Origin: Brenneria salicis ATCC 15712 = DSM 30166
GTDB lineage: Bacteria; Pseudomonadota; Gammaproteobacteria; Enterobacterales; Enterobacteriaceae
DNA: 44,185 nt
NCBI RefSeq assembly: GCF_003315515.1
Contig: NZ_QNRY01000034.1
Coordinates: 1 to 44,185 of the forward strand
Direction: 5' to 3'
Shown here: positions 1 through 12,724 of the stretch, piece by piece
How positions within the stretch are numbered: the first letter of the stretch is position 1
How the letters are laid out: every line of letters begins with the position of its first letter
Notes under the pieces: generated by a model
What the model saw: only the letters and a program-made list of their open reading frames with translations
Databases searched by the model: none
Told to the model about the DNA's origin: nothing
Position numbers and translations under genes: made by a program

Positions 1-223
1 AGAATCCGAAGTTTCGTGTTATTTATCAGCCGGTTTACTCGCCCTGGGTAAATCATGTTGAACGGCTGTGGCAGGCGCTGCACGAAACGATAACCCGAAA
101 CCACCAGTGCCGCTCAATGTGGCAGTTACTGAAAAAAGTGCGTCACTTTATGAATACTGTCAGCCCATTCCCCGGTGGGAATCATGGGTTGGTAAAAATG
201 TAGCGATATTAGGATCAGTTATT
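1..223 (+). mobile_element. IS630-family insertion sequence, right-hand end (left edge of window)
   Basis: This is the terminal part of an IS630-family element: the last 66 codons of the transposase followed by a terminal inverted repeat at 201-223. When the repeat is reverse-complemented it starts AATAACTG and matches 18 of 23 positions of the repeat found at 44094-44116 at the other window edge. The next two bases (224-225) are TA, the dinucleotide that IS630-type elements target and duplicate, and permease coding sequence begins immediately after. The rest of the element lies outside the window. Confidence 0.9.
3..203 (+). CDS. IS630-family transposase, C-terminal 66 residues (5' part outside window)
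   Basis: The reading frame opens at base 3 and ends at TAG 201-203. The peptide begins NPKFRVIYQPVYSPW and continues VNHVERLW, which is the N..E..W signature carrying the last acidic residue of the DDE catalytic triad of IS630/Tc1-mariner transposases. The tail reads VSPFPGGNHG, very like the end of the classical IS630 transposase (about 343 residues). Only the 3' fifth is visible, so whether the gene is intact cannot be judged. The stop codon lies at the first bases of the terminal inverted repeat, leaving almost no non-coding sequence at this end. Confidence 0.92.
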   Translation, partial: NPKFRVIYQPVYSPWVNHVERLWQALHETITRNHQCRSMWQLLKKVRHFMNTVSPFPGGNHGLVKM

Positions 224-991
224 TAGTATTGTAGAACTATTGCCGAAACAGAATCCCAGCCCGGCACCTAATATGGCATCTTTACGGGTCTTGGCATAAC
301 GAGCAATATCAGGAGACATAACGGCTGCAACGATCCAGATTGAAATCACATAAGAAATGGCGGCACCCATGCTGATTGGTGATTTAATTACCATTACCGG
401 AGTGTCTGCATGATTTATCGAAGCCAACACAATGCCTGTTATTATCAATATCAGCATTAGTGGTACGCTAAATACACTTAGTTTACCCAATGCTCTGACA
501 CCCCAAATCGCCGTAAGCGTCATTAAAATCATGCCAAACAGCAATATGGGTAAACGACCAGGATCGAGATGATAATTCATCAGCGCTTTTTGCAGCATCA
601 CACCAAAGAAATCGAGTTGAAAAGCAAACCAGCCGAGTAGAGAAATAGCAGAAAAAATTCCTATTAATTTTCCGCCAAGGCGACCAAATACAGAAATGCT
701 CAGTAACGATGTGGACAGCCCGCAACCATAGCCTACGTTAGCACATAATGCTGCCAAAACACCGAGCAATGCCGATCCAATCAGCGTCGCACTTATGGCC
801 TCGGCAAATGGCAACCCTCCGCTTAAAAATGAGCCAAGAAACAAACCAGAGATATCAATACCGATTGCCAACCAGATCAAAGCAATCACATACCAGCGCT
901 TACGCGCTTCGGCAGGCACCGTTTCATATTCATAATCATATATTTGCCGTGATTTCTGAACTTTCTCAGATACAGCGTTACCTTGAGACAT
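224..991 (-). pseudogene. CodB-like cytosine/purine permease, 3' end removed by IS630 insertion
   Basis: About 256 codons remain of an NCS1-family (cytosine permease type) inner-membrane symporter, whose members have roughly 420 residues. Visible family features are an N-terminal hydrophilic segment, six to seven hydrophobic helices, a GLFLGSFLSGGLP segment, an FQLDFFGVML segment and the late GFCFGNSS segment, which aligns with FFLGNS of E. coli CodB. After codon ATA (Ile) the frame enters the IS630 terminal repeat and stops within it, so the last 150 or so residues are missing. I start at ATG 991-989 (MSQGNAV), which matches the CodB N-terminus. An in-frame GTG at 1015 would add eight residues. 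A run of seven G sits just upstream of the ATG. The gene diverges from a LysR-type regulator that may have controlled it. The exact substrate cannot be read from the sequence. Confidence 0.85.
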
Positions 992-1068
992 ATCCCCCCC
1001 ATAAACCAAAGGCACAATAGTTATTGTATGTTTATGGTATTTTATAGAGGTTGCAGTATGCCGTATAG

Positions 1069-1106
1069 AACAATGGCACTGCTAAATAATTAGCAGTGCC
1101 ATTGTT
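1069..1106. repeat. Perfect 17-bp inverted repeat with 4-nt loop between divergent genes
   Basis: AACAATGGCACTGCTAA (1069-1085) is followed by ATAA and then by its exact reverse complement (1090-1106). The stem is 17 bp without mismatch. No T-run follows on the plus strand, so it does not look like an ordinary terminator, and it lies upstream of both the permease and the LysR-type gene, where no terminator is expected. Its function is unknown. It could be a relic of a mobile element or a regulatory hairpin in a 5' leader. Confidence 0.8.
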
Positions 1107-1152
1107 TATGAGAGAGACCCTGATGTGACGCATAAAACCGCGTTTTCGCGGG

Positions 1153-1172
1153 AACCACATACCCATGTGGTT
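1153..1172. promoter_or_regulatory. Candidate LysR-type regulator operator (palindrome)
   Basis: AACCACAT (1153-1160), spacer ACCC, ATGTGGTT (1165-1172) is a perfect 8-bp dyad. It lies 90 bp upstream of the LysR-type gene and 160 bp upstream of the divergent permease. LysR-type regulators usually bind interrupted dyads of about this size in such divergent regions. Binding itself is inference. Confidence 0.5.
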
Positions 1173-1262
1173 TAGGTACAATATAAATAAGAATTATATT
1201 GATTAATACAGATATATTTTGATGTTAACATTCAAGGATGTGATGTGTGCTAAGGGAAGATT

Positions 1263-2183
1263 ATGCGCTTAGATAAACTGGAGATTCGCTGGCTTAAGCT
1301 TTTCTGTAAAATAGTCGAAAAACAAGGAATTACAAATGCACAGGCGGTAACTGGATTAAGCCAACCGGTGCTCAGTCACTACTTATCCCGCCTTGAAGAC
1401 ACACTTGGACTAGTTTTGTGCGAACGTGGACGTGGCGGTTTTTCATTGACCACTGAAGGTGAAATCGTCTATCAGGAAGCAAAGTCCGTTATTTCGACTT
1501 TGGATGATTTTGCCAATCGATTAGCAAGGATCAAGCACTATCTTGTTGGGACAGTCAAATTAGGTTGCCTCGACAATATAGCAACACACCCTAACAATGT
1601 TGTCTCTCAAGCCATCGCGAAGCTTTACAACCAAAGCCCAGAAGTGAATGTTGAACTTGAGATTATTGAATATATTCCTTTAATGGAAAGACTCAAAAAT
1701 GGAAACTTGGATATCGTCTTAAGTACCTTACCTGATGATATTCCAGCAGATATTTTCTATCAGCCCGTATTCGTGGAGCATAGTTACTTCTATTCAACAG
1801 CAGAAAATGCTGAAACTATTGAGCAAGAATGGAAAAATGGTGAATTAAATCCACGTAGATTATTGATAGGTGGACATGCCTTCAATGAAATCAGTAAGCA
1901 GTTGGGTCCAGTATCAAAACAGGGATATCACCAGACAGCCTGGCATCTTGAAGGAAGTTTATTACTCCTACTCGCAGGCACCCACATAGGCTTCCTGCCC
2001 GATCACTATGCATCACCCTGGGTTGAAAAAGGCAAGCTTGCGGCTATCGCCCCAAACCATTTAAAACTGACCAGCATTTTCTATTTGATAAAAAATGCCA
2101 AACAGCGGCTAAGTCCGGTCGCCGAGGCGTTGTGGAATAATATGGTCGAAGCTGGCCAGAGTTCGCTGGCCAGTTTGAAATAA
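1263..2183 (+). CDS. LysR-family transcriptional regulator
   Basis: The 306-residue protein has the full LysR-type layout. An N-terminal winged helix-turn-helix occupies about residues 8-66 (LKLFCKIVEKQGITNAQAVTGLSQPVLSHYLSRLEDTLG read in parts). A linker helix follows, then an effector-binding domain from about residue 95. The start is ATG 1263 with an AGGGA ribosome site 6-7 bases upstream. The gene diverges from the cytosine/purine permease remnant, so regulation of that transporter is the simplest guess, but the ligand is unknown. Codon usage is visibly more AT-rich than in the genes from 3.6 kb onward, suggesting horizontal acquisition of the permease-regulator pair. Its stop lies 4 bp from the convergent stop of ycaD. 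Confidence 0.85.
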   Translation: MRLDKLEIRWLKLFCKIVEKQGITNAQAVTGLSQPVLSHYLSRLEDTLGLVLCERGRGGFSLTTEGEIVYQEAKSVISTLDDFANRLARIKHYLVGTVKLGCLDNIATHPNNVVSQAIAKLYNQSPEVNVELEIIEYIPLMERLKNGNLDIVLSTLPDDIPADIFYQPVFVEHSYFYSTAENAETIEQEWKNGELNPRRLLIGGHAFNEISKQLGPVSKQGYHQTAWHLEGSLLLLLAGTHIGFLPDHYASPWVEKGKLAAIAPNHLKLTSIFYLIKNAKQRLSPVAEALWNNMVEAGQSSLASLK

Positions 2184-2187
2184 AAAC

Positions 2188-3339
2188 TCAGGCGGTAGCC
2201 AGTGGCGTCGGGTGCTGGTCGGCTTTTTTAAGCAACATAACCAGATAGCACAACGCTACCACAGCAATCAGCACAAACAGTGATCGATCGGAATACGTTT
2301 GCATCAATACTGCCGCAAGACTTGGGCCACACAAGCTACCAAGAGTATAACTCAGCAGTAACGCCTGATTCATAGGCACCAGTTCATCCGGATTTACCTT
2401 TTCGCATGCCCACGACATAGCGACCGGATAAAGCGTAAAACCCGCACAACCAAGCATGAATAGTGCCGGCGCCATGGCATAGTGGCTAATACTCAACATC
2501 GCCAGGCAACCAATGATCACCACAAAAACCAGTACCCGCAAGACTAACAAACGTCCATACCGATCGGCCATTCTCCCGACCGGCCATTGTCCTGCGATAC
2601 CAGCGCTAATCAGCAGTGCCATCCAATAACCAACGCGCGCATCACTCATACCCTGATGTGAAAGATAAAGCGGCATTAACCCGTACAGCGAGCCCAAAAT
2701 CACCCCGGAAATCACACAACCGTGCACACCCAGTCGGGCGCTCCGATATTTGAGCATTTGCCACACATTGACGCGACGTCCCTGAGTGGCCGGGCCCGGA
2801 ACCCGGATAAACAGCAAAGGCAATATCGCCAGAATAATTAATGCGGTAACCCATGGCAAAACGCTCAGAAGTTGCGTTGGCAAAGCGCCGAGCAGCAATT
2901 GCCCAACCACACTGCCAAAGTAGTAAGCCATCATGTAAGCGGCCAATAGCTGTCCGCGTTGAGCCGTTGTACCGCTGCATAGCAACGCGCTTTCAACCAC
3001 CACCCATATCAACGCACAACCAATTCCGGCCAGAAAACGCCAGAATAACCAACTCAAGAAGTCGACAGAAAGCCCCAACCCAACAGTGGCAATGCCAAAT
3101 AGCAAGGCAGCAAAATAATAACTGCGATTAAATCCGTAGCCTATGATTAACTTGCCCGCCAACAATGTCCCGACCAGATTACCGCTGAAATAAGACGAAC
3201 CAACCAACCCTACCTACCAGACCGGAAGTTGCTGATAATTAAGCCAAAGTGGTACGAGTGTATTTAATACGGCAATACAGACCGTCAGCAGCAAAAGGCC
3301 ACAGAGCAGAAAGCGCACTGGGCGAGAGTAAGCAGACAT
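2188..3339 (-). pseudogene. ycaD: YcaD-type MFS transporter with in-frame amber codon 42
   Basis: Reading from ATG 3339-3337, the first 41 codons give an N-terminus very like E. coli YcaD (MSAYSRPV..., then ...LNTLVPLWL...). Codon 42, at 3216-3214, is TAG where the homologue has Gln (CAG) in the context TW-Q-VG. After it the frame continues uninterrupted, without any indel, through all remaining helices to the stop at 2188, giving a reconstructed 383 residues against 382 in E. coli. Conserved pieces include [23 protein letters not shown] and [10 protein letters not shown]. The protein is a 12-helix transporter of unknown substrate. A downstream TTG at 3207 could in theory restart translation, but it would lack the first helix. 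One substitution (C to T in the coding strand) explains the defect. Confidence 0.9.
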
Positions 3340-3656
3340 AATGACGTGGATAACCAGAAGACCAAGAGAAGAGTGAGCGCATCATGCCACTGCATATTGG
3401 AAAGTCAATCCAGGCGAAATGGAAGAAACAGGCTGCATAGCTACCTTGATTTAAATAATTTATCAAGAAATGGCTGAGTTGAATATTCGCGCAGATAGAA
3501 TAATTATATTATTCTGATTTTAAACATATTTATACAGTAAAATCGCACATAAATACGCTAAAAGAAGCAAAAAATAATTTTTACGATGAAAAAATATCGC
3601 CGAACCGGGGATGAAAAAAAGCGCCATGATGACGCTTTTTCACAAAAAAACGATTA
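3340..3656. other. Intergenic region between ycaD and serS
   Basis: This 317-bp AT-rich gap should hold the ycaD promoter on the minus strand and contains the serS terminator at its right end. It also contains a perfect dyad, AGAATAAT-TAT-ATTATTCT, at 3497-3515. I see no coding potential. The E. coli dmsABC and ycaC genes that lie between serS and ycaD are absent. Confidence 0.6.
3614..3640 (-). terminator. Rho-independent terminator of serS
   Basis: On the minus strand the sequence reads a GCGTCATCATGGCGC-type hairpin followed by seven T. The flanking A and T runs (3614-3620 and 3636-3640) make it potentially bidirectional. It lies 17 bp after the serS stop. Confidence 0.75.
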
Positions 3657-5003
<1,347 letters not shown>

Positions 5004-5058
5004 TTATCGCTCACCGGATTGCAAAAAATGTCCCGTTAACCTTACCGCAACGCTTAGT

Positions 5059-6402
5059 TTAGCGGTAGCGTTTTGTCGGGCTATTTTGATCCTGAGTAGC
5101 AAGCCAGGCGAGCTTTTCACCAATTTTGCCTTCAAGTCCACGCGCTGATGGCGTGTAATAACGCGTTTCCGCCATTTCCCGTGGGAAATAGTTCTCTCCG
5201 GCGGCATAAGCGTTAGGTTCGTCATGCGCATAGCGATACTCCGCTCCCAACCCCATTTCTTTCATCAAACGCGTAGGCGCATTGCGCAGATATTCGGGAA
5301 CATCATAGTCCGGCTTTTCAGCGGCATCACGCATGGCGGCCTTGAACGCGGTGTAGACCGCATTACTTTTCGGCGCACACGCCAGATAAACAATGGCCTG
5401 CGCAATGGCCCGTTCGCCTTCCGCTGGTCCCACACGCCTAAAGCAATCCCATGCGGCGATAGCCACCTGCATTCCCCGCGGATCGGCATTGCCGACATCC
5501 TCGGAAGCAATAGCCAGCAGACGGCGGGCCACATACAACGGATCGCCGCCTGCCGTGATAATACGCGCATACCAGTACAACGCCGCATCCGGCGCCGATC
5601 CTCTGACCGATTTATGTAAAGCGGAAATCAGGTCGTAATAGCGGTCGCCTTTGTTATCAAACCGCGCGCTGCGTTCGCCAGAGACTTCTTTCAGCAGCGA
5701 CGGCGTTAATACCCGATTGCCACGTGTATCCACTTCCGCCATGTCCGCCATCATTTCCAGGCTGTTCAGCGCTCTTCTGGCATCACCATTGACCAGTTCC
5801 GCCAACATACGACGAGTGTCATCCGGCAGAACAATATTCTGCCCGCCGTATCCTCGCTCACGGTCTGCCATCGCCTGCTGTAGTACCTGTTCAATATCCT
5901 CCGCCGTCAACGCTTTGAGCAAATACACACGGGCGCGTGACAACAGGGCTGAATTGAGTTCGAAAGACGGGTTTTCAGTTGTCGCACCAATGAAGGTGAT
6001 GGTGCCGTCTTCAATATGCGGAAGAAAAGCATCCTGCTGACTTTTGTTGAAGCGATGGACTTCGTCCACAAACAGGATCGTCCGACGCCCGGCATGACGG
6101 TTCTGCCGCGCCCGCTCGATCGCTTCGCGGATCTCTTTGATACCGGAGGTCACCGCCGAGATGCGTTCTACATCGGCCTGTCCATAACGACCGATTAATT
6201 CCGCCAGCGTGGTTTTCCCTGTACCAGGCGGTCCCCACAGGATCATGGAGTGGAGTTGGCCCGCTTCAATGGCGCGAGGCAACGGTTTATCCGCACCAAG
6301 TAAATGCTGTTGACCGATGTATTGCGACAATGTCACTGGCCGCATACGTGCGGCCAGTGGTTGAAACGCATTTTGAGAAAAATCCAGTGACAGATTGCTC
6401 AC
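5059..6402 (-). CDS. rarA: Replication-associated recombination protein A (AAA+ ATPase)
   Basis: RarA (MgsA) is a clamp-loader-related AAA+ ATPase that acts at stalled replication forks. The Walker A motif GPPGTGKT is at residues 57-64 and the Walker B/DEVH motif is near 110-116 (LFVDEVHRF). The C-terminal half carries the tetramerisation domain ([30 protein letters not shown]). I choose the GTG at 6402-6400: it gives MSNLSLDF, as in E. coli, and exactly 447 residues. The ribosome site TGAGG overlaps the lolA stop codon. An ATG at 6426 would lie inside lolA. Close linkage to lolA implies co-transcription. Confidence 0.96.
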   Translation of the reverse strand: MSNLSLDFSQNAFQPLAARMRPVTLSQYIGQQHLLGADKPLPRAIEAGQLHSMILWGPPGTGKTTLAELIGRYGQADVERISAVTSGIKEIREAIERARQNRHAGRRTILFVDEVHRFNKSQQDAFLPHIEDGTITFIGATTENPSFELNSALLSRARVYLLKALTAEDIEQVLQQAMADRERGYGGQNIVLPDDTRRMLAELVNGDARRALNSLEMMADMAEVDTRGNRVLTPSLLKEVSGERSARFDNKGDRYYDLISALHKSVRGSAPDAALYWYARIITAGGDPLYVARRLLAIASEDVGNADPRGMQVAIAAWDCFRRVGPAEGERAIAQAIVYLACAPKSNAVYTAFKAAMRDAAEKPDYDVPEYLRNAPTRLMKEMGLGAEYRYAHDEPNAYAAGENYFPREMAETRYYTPSARGLEGKIGEKLAWLATQDQNSPTKRYR

Positions 6403-6409
6403 GCAGACC

Positions 6410-7024
6410 TCACTGACGCTGATCATCCAGCATCACCCCTTGCGGGGGCGTAAAAGTAAATTTCGCAGCATCAACCGTACTATTTTGCTGATTTTTCAGT
6501 ACGTAAGTGCTGCGCTGTCCATCTTGTTCCGTCGCGGTGAATGTCTTGATCGTTCCGCTCGGCGTTACGCTGATGGCGAACTGTTTCAGGTTGCCGCTAG
6601 CCGATTTCGGCTTCAGTTCAAATTCATCGCCATTCTGTCGCACCTGGTATTTACCCCAATCACCGGCATCATTACGGGTAATCAACATAAACGGCGTATT
6701 GCCTGTCGCATCTTTTAGCCAGGTTGCCGTAACCTGTTCAACAAAAGGATTATAGAACCACAGCGTTTTACCATCAGAAACCAGCACGCTTTCATCCGGC
6801 GAAGTCGTTTTCCAGTTAAACAGATTAGGGCGTTTCAACCACAGTTCGCCCTCGCCTTCCTGGACGGCGGCGCCATCCGCGCTGGTCACCGTCTGGCTGA
6901 AAGTGGCGTGAAAACTATTTACTTTACTGAGTCGGTTTTGCAAATCTCTGGCCGCATCAGCATATACGGCTGTTGATGCCATACCCGATATCAGGCAACA
7001 GGCGACTAACCATTTCTTCATCAT
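6410..7024 (-). CDS. lolA: Periplasmic outer-membrane lipoprotein chaperone LolA
   Basis: LolA carries lipoproteins released by LolCDE across the periplasm to LolB. The 204-residue precursor begins [17 protein letters not shown] and has a Sec signal peptide ending at about ...AVYADA. The mature part shows the typical [15 protein letters not shown] and [16 protein letters not shown] strands and an intact C-terminus ending [13 protein letters not shown]. The start at 7024 is preceded by AAAGGA. Upstream in-frame ATGs lack a ribosome site. The gene sits between ftsK (171 bp upstream) and rarA (7 bp downstream), the usual enterobacterial order. Confidence 0.97.
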   Translation of the reverse strand: MMKKWLVACCLISGMASTAVYADAARDLQNRLSKVNSFHATFSQTVTSADGAAVQEGEGELWLKRPNLFNWKTTSPDESVLVSDGKTLWFYNPFVEQVTATWLKDATGNTPFMLITRNDAGDWGKYQVRQNGDEFELKPKSASGNLKQFAISVTPSGTIKTFTATEQDGQRSTYVLKNQQNSTVDAAKFTFTPPQGVMLDDQRQ

Positions 7025-7195
7025 ATTAAATCCTTTGAATTTTCCGATATCCCGCGTTATCACGGTAAAACTATCAGACTTGCTGCGACTTCAACACTTT
7101 AGCTGAAGCGACTCGGGCTGTGATAGGCGAATTGTCTGCTAATTGCGGCTTTTACGCTTCTTTGCATTCAGGGCTGCACCCGCAGCCCTGATGCC

Positions 7196-10100
7196 TTATT
7201 CCATCGGCGGGGGGGCTAATACTTCACGGTTGCCGTTATGACCCGGCGAACTGACAATCCCTTGCGATTCCATCTGTTCGACGATACGTGCGGCGCGGTT
7301 ATAACCAATGCGGAATTGGCGCTGCACGCCGGAGATAGACGCTCTGCGTTTCTCCACCACGAACGCGACGGCCTGATCAAACAGCGGGTCCAGTTCTTCA
7401 TCCCCCTCCAGGCCCAGGCTACCGCCCTCACCTTCATCACCGCCGCTAACGATATTATCAATATATTGGGGCCGCCCGCGGGCTTTCCAATCCTGAACCA
7501 CCGCATGCACTTCCTGATCGCGGACAAAAGCGCCGTGAACGCGGACCGGTATCGATGAGTTAGGTGCCATGTAAAGCATATCCCCCATGCCCAGCAAAGA
7601 TTCGGCGCCGCCCTGATCGAGAATGGTACGCGAGTCAATCTTGCTTGATACGGTAAAGGCAATACGCGTCGGGATATTCGCTTTGATAAGACCGGTAATC
7701 ACATCAACCGAAGGCCGCTGCGTCGCCAGCACCAGATGAATCCCCGCCGCACGTGCCTTCTGCGCTAACCGGGCGATCAGTTCTTCAACCTTCTTGCCGA
7801 CCGCCATCATCAGATCGGCGAACTCATCGACCATCACCACGATATACGGCAGTTTTTCCAGTACCGGCGGCGTCATATCCATGCTATCGCCCGGCTTCCA
7901 GAAAGGATCGGGGATCGGGCGTCCCATGGCATCCGCTTCCCTGACCCGCTCGTTATAGCCGGACAGATTACGCACGCCCAACGCTGACATCAGTTTGTAA
8001 CGCCGTTCCATCTCGCCCACACACCAGCGCAATGCATTGGCGGCGTCTTTCATGTCCGTTACCACTTCCGTCAGCAAATGAGGAATACCTTCATAAACAG
8101 AAAGTTCCAGCATTTTCGGGTCGATCATGATAAAGCGCACTTCGTCCGGCGTCGCTTTGTACAGCATACTGATGATCATCGCGTTGACGCCCACCGATTT
8201 ACCGGAACCGGTCGTACCGGCCACCAGCAAATGCGGCATTTTTGCGAGATCGGCCACCACCGGTTCTCCGGCAATGTCTTTACCCAGCACGATGGTCAGC
8301 GGCGACGGATTATCACGGAAGCGCGCGCAATCCAACACTTCCCGCAGATAAACCGTTTGACGGTGCTGGTTCGGTAACTCCAGGCCGACAAAGGTTTTCC
8401 CCGGGATCACTTCGACAATACGCACCGCTACCACAGACAGAGAGCGCGCCAAGTCGCGGGATAAATTGGAGATCCGCGCCGCTTTCACGCCTGGCGCCAG
8501 ATCCAGTTCGTAGCGGGTAATTACCGGTCCGGGATAGTGATCGACGACATCGGCCTTTACCCGGAAATCCGCCAGCCGCGCTTCAATCAGGCGGGCGGTT
8601 TGTTGCAACGCAAAATTATCCACCGGCGCTTCGCTGGCGGGCGGCGGCGTCAATAAATCCAGGGTTGGCAGAGGCGTGGTCGGCTTCTGCAACGGCTGAT
8701 CGTTACGCATCAGGAAAGGATGAATCAGGCTATCCATGATGGGCTGACGCGCTGGCGCCGGTTCTTCCTGCGCAATCGGATAGGTCTCGCCATCGTCTCC
8801 CGCGACAATGTCATGCTCCACTTGCGCCGGCGGCGCAGGTTGAGCAGACAGCGTGAACGGCGATTCCTCCGCCACAGACGCGTCCTCGTGATCATAACGA
8901 CTGTGCTGCTGAGCGGCGAAATCTTTGGCTAATTGAGCCTGCAACAAAGCGTCATCATCGTTTTCCGGCTGAGGATACTCCTCGCCATAGCGCTGACGTT
9001 GCTGTTCGAGATATTGCCGCTGTAACGCCGCTTCCTGCATCGCGATATCATCCTGACCATTCGCAAATCCGTAGTCGGCCTGAGCACTGTCTTGTTGGGG
9101 ATCGTCTTGCTGGACATTCTGCGATTGCGCCAACTTCGCCTGCTCTTCCGCTAATCGCTGCGACGGCAATTTGATTCCGTAGGACGCCAGTTCACGACGA
9201 GTCGGGATACGAACAGGATTCGGACGCGGCAGTTCCGGGCCGTCGCCATGTTTAACCTGCGGATTCTCATCCTGCGTGGCGCTGAAAGCCGGCGTAAAAG
9301 TCGTATTTGTCTGGTATGCGCCGCCGCCCGATGCCATAACTGCTTGCGATTGCGCCAGAGCGGGGTGTTGTTCATCAGGCGGGATAGCCAGCGGCTGAGT
9401 GACAGGCTGCTTATTTCTGTCGCTGTAAGGCGCATACGCATCCGCACGGTCATGATGATCTTCCGCCGTCGAAGGCAATTCAAATGAATATAACGGCGGG
9501 TTCATTGAAGGCGCGACATCGATCTTCTGCTGCGTCGCGAGTTGTTGCTCTGTTGCCGGCGCCACCGACGATTGCGGCACGGCAACTGGCTCAGTAGCGG
9601 GATTCATATCCGTGGCGGCGCTTTCAGATTCGCGCTTTTCCGACGCCGCCGCGTTCAGGGCTTCCGTAACCGAAGGGGCGGAAAAAAGCACATCATCATC
9701 GGTATGCGCTGGAGAAATTGCCGTTAGTGGCTCGGCTGACGCTGATTCAAGCCTCTCATTATCACGGCGCGAATGGTTAGACATAAAGGTCAGACAACCC
9801 AAAACGCCAGCCCCGATTTTTTCCGCAATCGTCAACCACGACCAACCGGTAAACAGCGTCAACCCTGCCGCCCAGACGCACAAAAGGATCAAGGTCGCGC
9901 CCATGCTGTTAAATCGGGGGATCATGGAACTGCCCAGCAAGCTTCCCAATACCCCGCCGGAAGCGAAATAGTAGAGATCATCCACATTCAACGCGGCCAA
10001 GCCGCAAGACGTGAGAATCAACGCCAGCGCGCCAATCAAACGCAGCGAAAAAGTAAAGTAATCAACGGCATTCTGATTGTCGCGATGGCGGAACGCCACC

Positions 10101-10384
10101 CAGCACAGCGATAACATGACGGGTGGAATGGCATAAGCCAGCACGCCAAAAATGAAAAACAGGGTATCGGCCAGCCAAGCGCCCGCTACGCCGCCAAAGT
10201 TATGAATCGGCTCATGCCACGCGGTTTGTGACCAACTGGGATCGGAAGGACTGAAGCTGAATAATGCGACGCCAAGATAAACGGCAAAAAGCGCCACTAC
10301 GATCAAAATCGCTTCAAGCAAACGTCGGGTACCACTGAGTTTTTTCAGGGTGATATCTTTATCTTCTGTATATTCCTGGCTCAA
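7196..10384 (-). CDS. ftsK: DNA translocase FtsK
   Basis: FtsK is a septal division protein and DNA pump that aligns dif sites and activates XerCD. The order of parts is: an N-terminal membrane domain with four helices (about residues 20-190), a Pro/Gln/acid-rich linker (about 200-640), a RecA-like motor with Walker A GTTGSGKS at 723-730 and Walker [11 protein letters not shown] around 851, and a C-terminal winged-helix gamma domain that reads KOPS (about 1000-1060, [20 protein letters not shown]). I choose TTG at 10384-10382 because the protein then begins LSQEYTEDK like the E. coli protein, with GGAG upstream. It has 1062 residues, and the linker is shorter than the E. coli one (1329 total). 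An in-frame ATG at 10495 would overlap the lrp end region. Confidence 0.95.
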   Translation of the reverse strand: MSQEYTEDKDITLKKLSGTRRLLEAILIVVALFAVYLGVALFSFSPSDPSWSQTAWHEPIHNFGGVAGAWLADTLFFIFGVLAYAIPPVMLSLCWVAFRHRDNQNAVDYFTFSLRLIGALALILTSCGLAALNVDDLYYFASGGVLGSLLGSSMIPRFNSMGATLILLCVWAAGLTLFTGWSWLTIAEKIGAGVLGCLTFMSNHSRRDNERLESASAEPLTAISPAHTDDDVLFSAPSVTEALNAAASEKRESESAATDMNPATEPVAVPQSSVAPATEQQLATQQKIDVAPSMNPPLYSFELPSTAEDHHDRADAYAPYSDRNKQPVTQPLAIPPDEQHPALAQSQAVMASGGGAYQTNTTFTPAFSATQDENPQVKHGDGPELPRPNPVRIPTRRELASYGIKLPSQRLAEEQAKLAQSQNVQQDDPQQDSAQADYGFANGQDDIAMQEAALQRQYLEQQRQRYGEEYPQPENDDDALLQAQLAKDFAAQQHSRYDHEDASVAEESPFTLSAQPAPPAQVEHDIVAGDDGETYPIAQEEPAPARQPIMDSLIHPFLMRNDQPLQKPTTPLPTLDLLTPPPASEAPVDNFALQQTARLIEARLADFRVKADVVDHYPGPVITRYELDLAPGVKAARISNLSRDLARSLSVVAVRIVEVIPGKTFVGLELPNQHRQTVYLREVLDCARFRDNPSPLTIVLGKDIAGEPVVADLAKMPHLLVAGTTGSGKSVGVNAMIISMLYKATPDEVRFIMIDPKMLELSVYEGIPHLLTEVVTDMKDAANALRWCVGEMERRYKLMSALGVRNLSGYNERVREADAMGRPIPDPFWKPGDSMDMTPPVLEKLPYIVVMVDEFADLMMAVGKKVEELIARLAQKARAAGIHLVLATQRPSVDVITGLIKANIPTRIAFTVSSKIDSRTILDQGGAESLLGMGDMLYMAPNSSIPVRVHGAFVRDQEVHAVVQDWKARGRPQYIDNIVSGGDEGEGGSLGLEGDEELDPLFDQAVAFVVEKRRASISGVQRQFRIGYNRAARIVEQMESQGIVSSPGHNGNREVLAPPPME

Positions 10385-10499
10385 GCGTTTCTCCAGGGGC
10401 CTGTAAAGGTTTATGACAAAGCGCCGAGAAAACCCGGCGCTGGAACTGTATAAATTCACAGGAGTGTAGCTGAATTTATCGGGGTTTGCACCCATGCAT

Positions 10500-10994
10500 T
10501 TATCGTGTCTTAATGACCAAACGATTGCTTTGCTTAACTTCTTCCATCACCACATAGGTACGAGTATCGTTAACACCCGGCAGGCGCAGCAACGTCTCTC
10601 CCAACAGTTTACGGTAAGCGGACATATCCGGCACCCGCGTTTTCAGCAGATAGTCAAAATCGCCGGAAACCAGATGACACTCCTGAATTTCCTCCAGCTT
10701 TTGCACCGCCGTATTGAACTGCTCAAAAACGTCCGGCGCGCCACGATTCAGCGTGATTTCAACAAAGACCAACAGCGAGGCATCCAGATAATGCGGATTC
10801 AGCAACGCTGTGTACCCATTAATAAAACCCTGCCTTTCCAGACGGCGCACACGCTCCAGACAAGGTGTCGGAGATAGCCCTACCCGCTTGGAAAGTTCGA
10901 CATTGGAAATACGTCCATCTTTTTGTAATTCGTTCAGGATGTTGCGATCAATACGATCGAGATCTTTTCCTGGTCGCTTTTTAATGTCTACCAT
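10500..10994 (-). CDS. lrp: Leucine-responsive regulatory protein
   Basis: Lrp is the global feast/famine regulator of amino-acid metabolism, transport and pili, binding DNA as octamers or hexadecamers. The 164 residues are nearly identical to E. coli Lrp. They comprise an N-terminal AsnC-type helix-turn-helix ([25 protein letters not shown]) and a C-terminal RAM domain that binds leucine ([27 protein letters not shown]). The start ATG at 10994 gives [16 protein letters not shown]. The stop is 115 bp upstream of the ftsK start. A long leader separates it from divergent trxB, as in E. coli, where lrp is autoregulated. Confidence 0.98.
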   Translation of the reverse strand: MVDIKKRPGKDLDRIDRNILNELQKDGRISNVELSKRVGLSPTPCLERVRRLERQGFINGYTALLNPHYLDASLLVFVEITLNRGAPDVFEQFNTAVQKLEEIQECHLVSGDFDYLLKTRVPDMSAYRKLLGETLLRLPGVNDTRTYVVMEEVKQSNRLVIKTR

Positions 10995-12484
<1,490 letters not shown>

Positions 12485-12497
12485 TGCGCAGCAGCGT

Positions 12498-12541
12498 CAT
12501 CCGGGGGAGGTTTTTCTTTCCCGGATGCATTTTCCTTTTTC
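12498..12541 (+). terminator. Terminator downstream of trxB
   Basis: CATCCGGG (12498-12505) pairs with CCCGGATG (12520-12527) and is followed by a T-rich stretch (CATTTTCCTTTTT). It lies 13 bp after the trxB stop. Confidence 0.7.
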
Positions 12542-12724
12542 CTTTGCCGTCACGCAAAAATTGATCATTTCACCTATTTTACGCTTGCTTTTGATTTGCA
12601 GCCCGCGGTTGGCGAGGTAACATGACCGCACTCTGAGTGTCAGTGGCTGAATTTGTTAAATAACGGTTATATAAGCGTTATTTTCCATTAACACTCTCCC
12701 TGCAATATGATGACCTGGTGCCTG

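Noticed and set aside
3239-3466. Minus-strand open frame across the start of ycaD
   Set aside because: It covers the true ycaD N-terminal codons in another frame; reading ycaD from 3339 gives a clear family match.
7216-9483. Several long alternative-frame open frames inside ftsK, on both strands
   Set aside because: They are shadows of the GC-rich ftsK coding sequence and show no domain or family resemblance.
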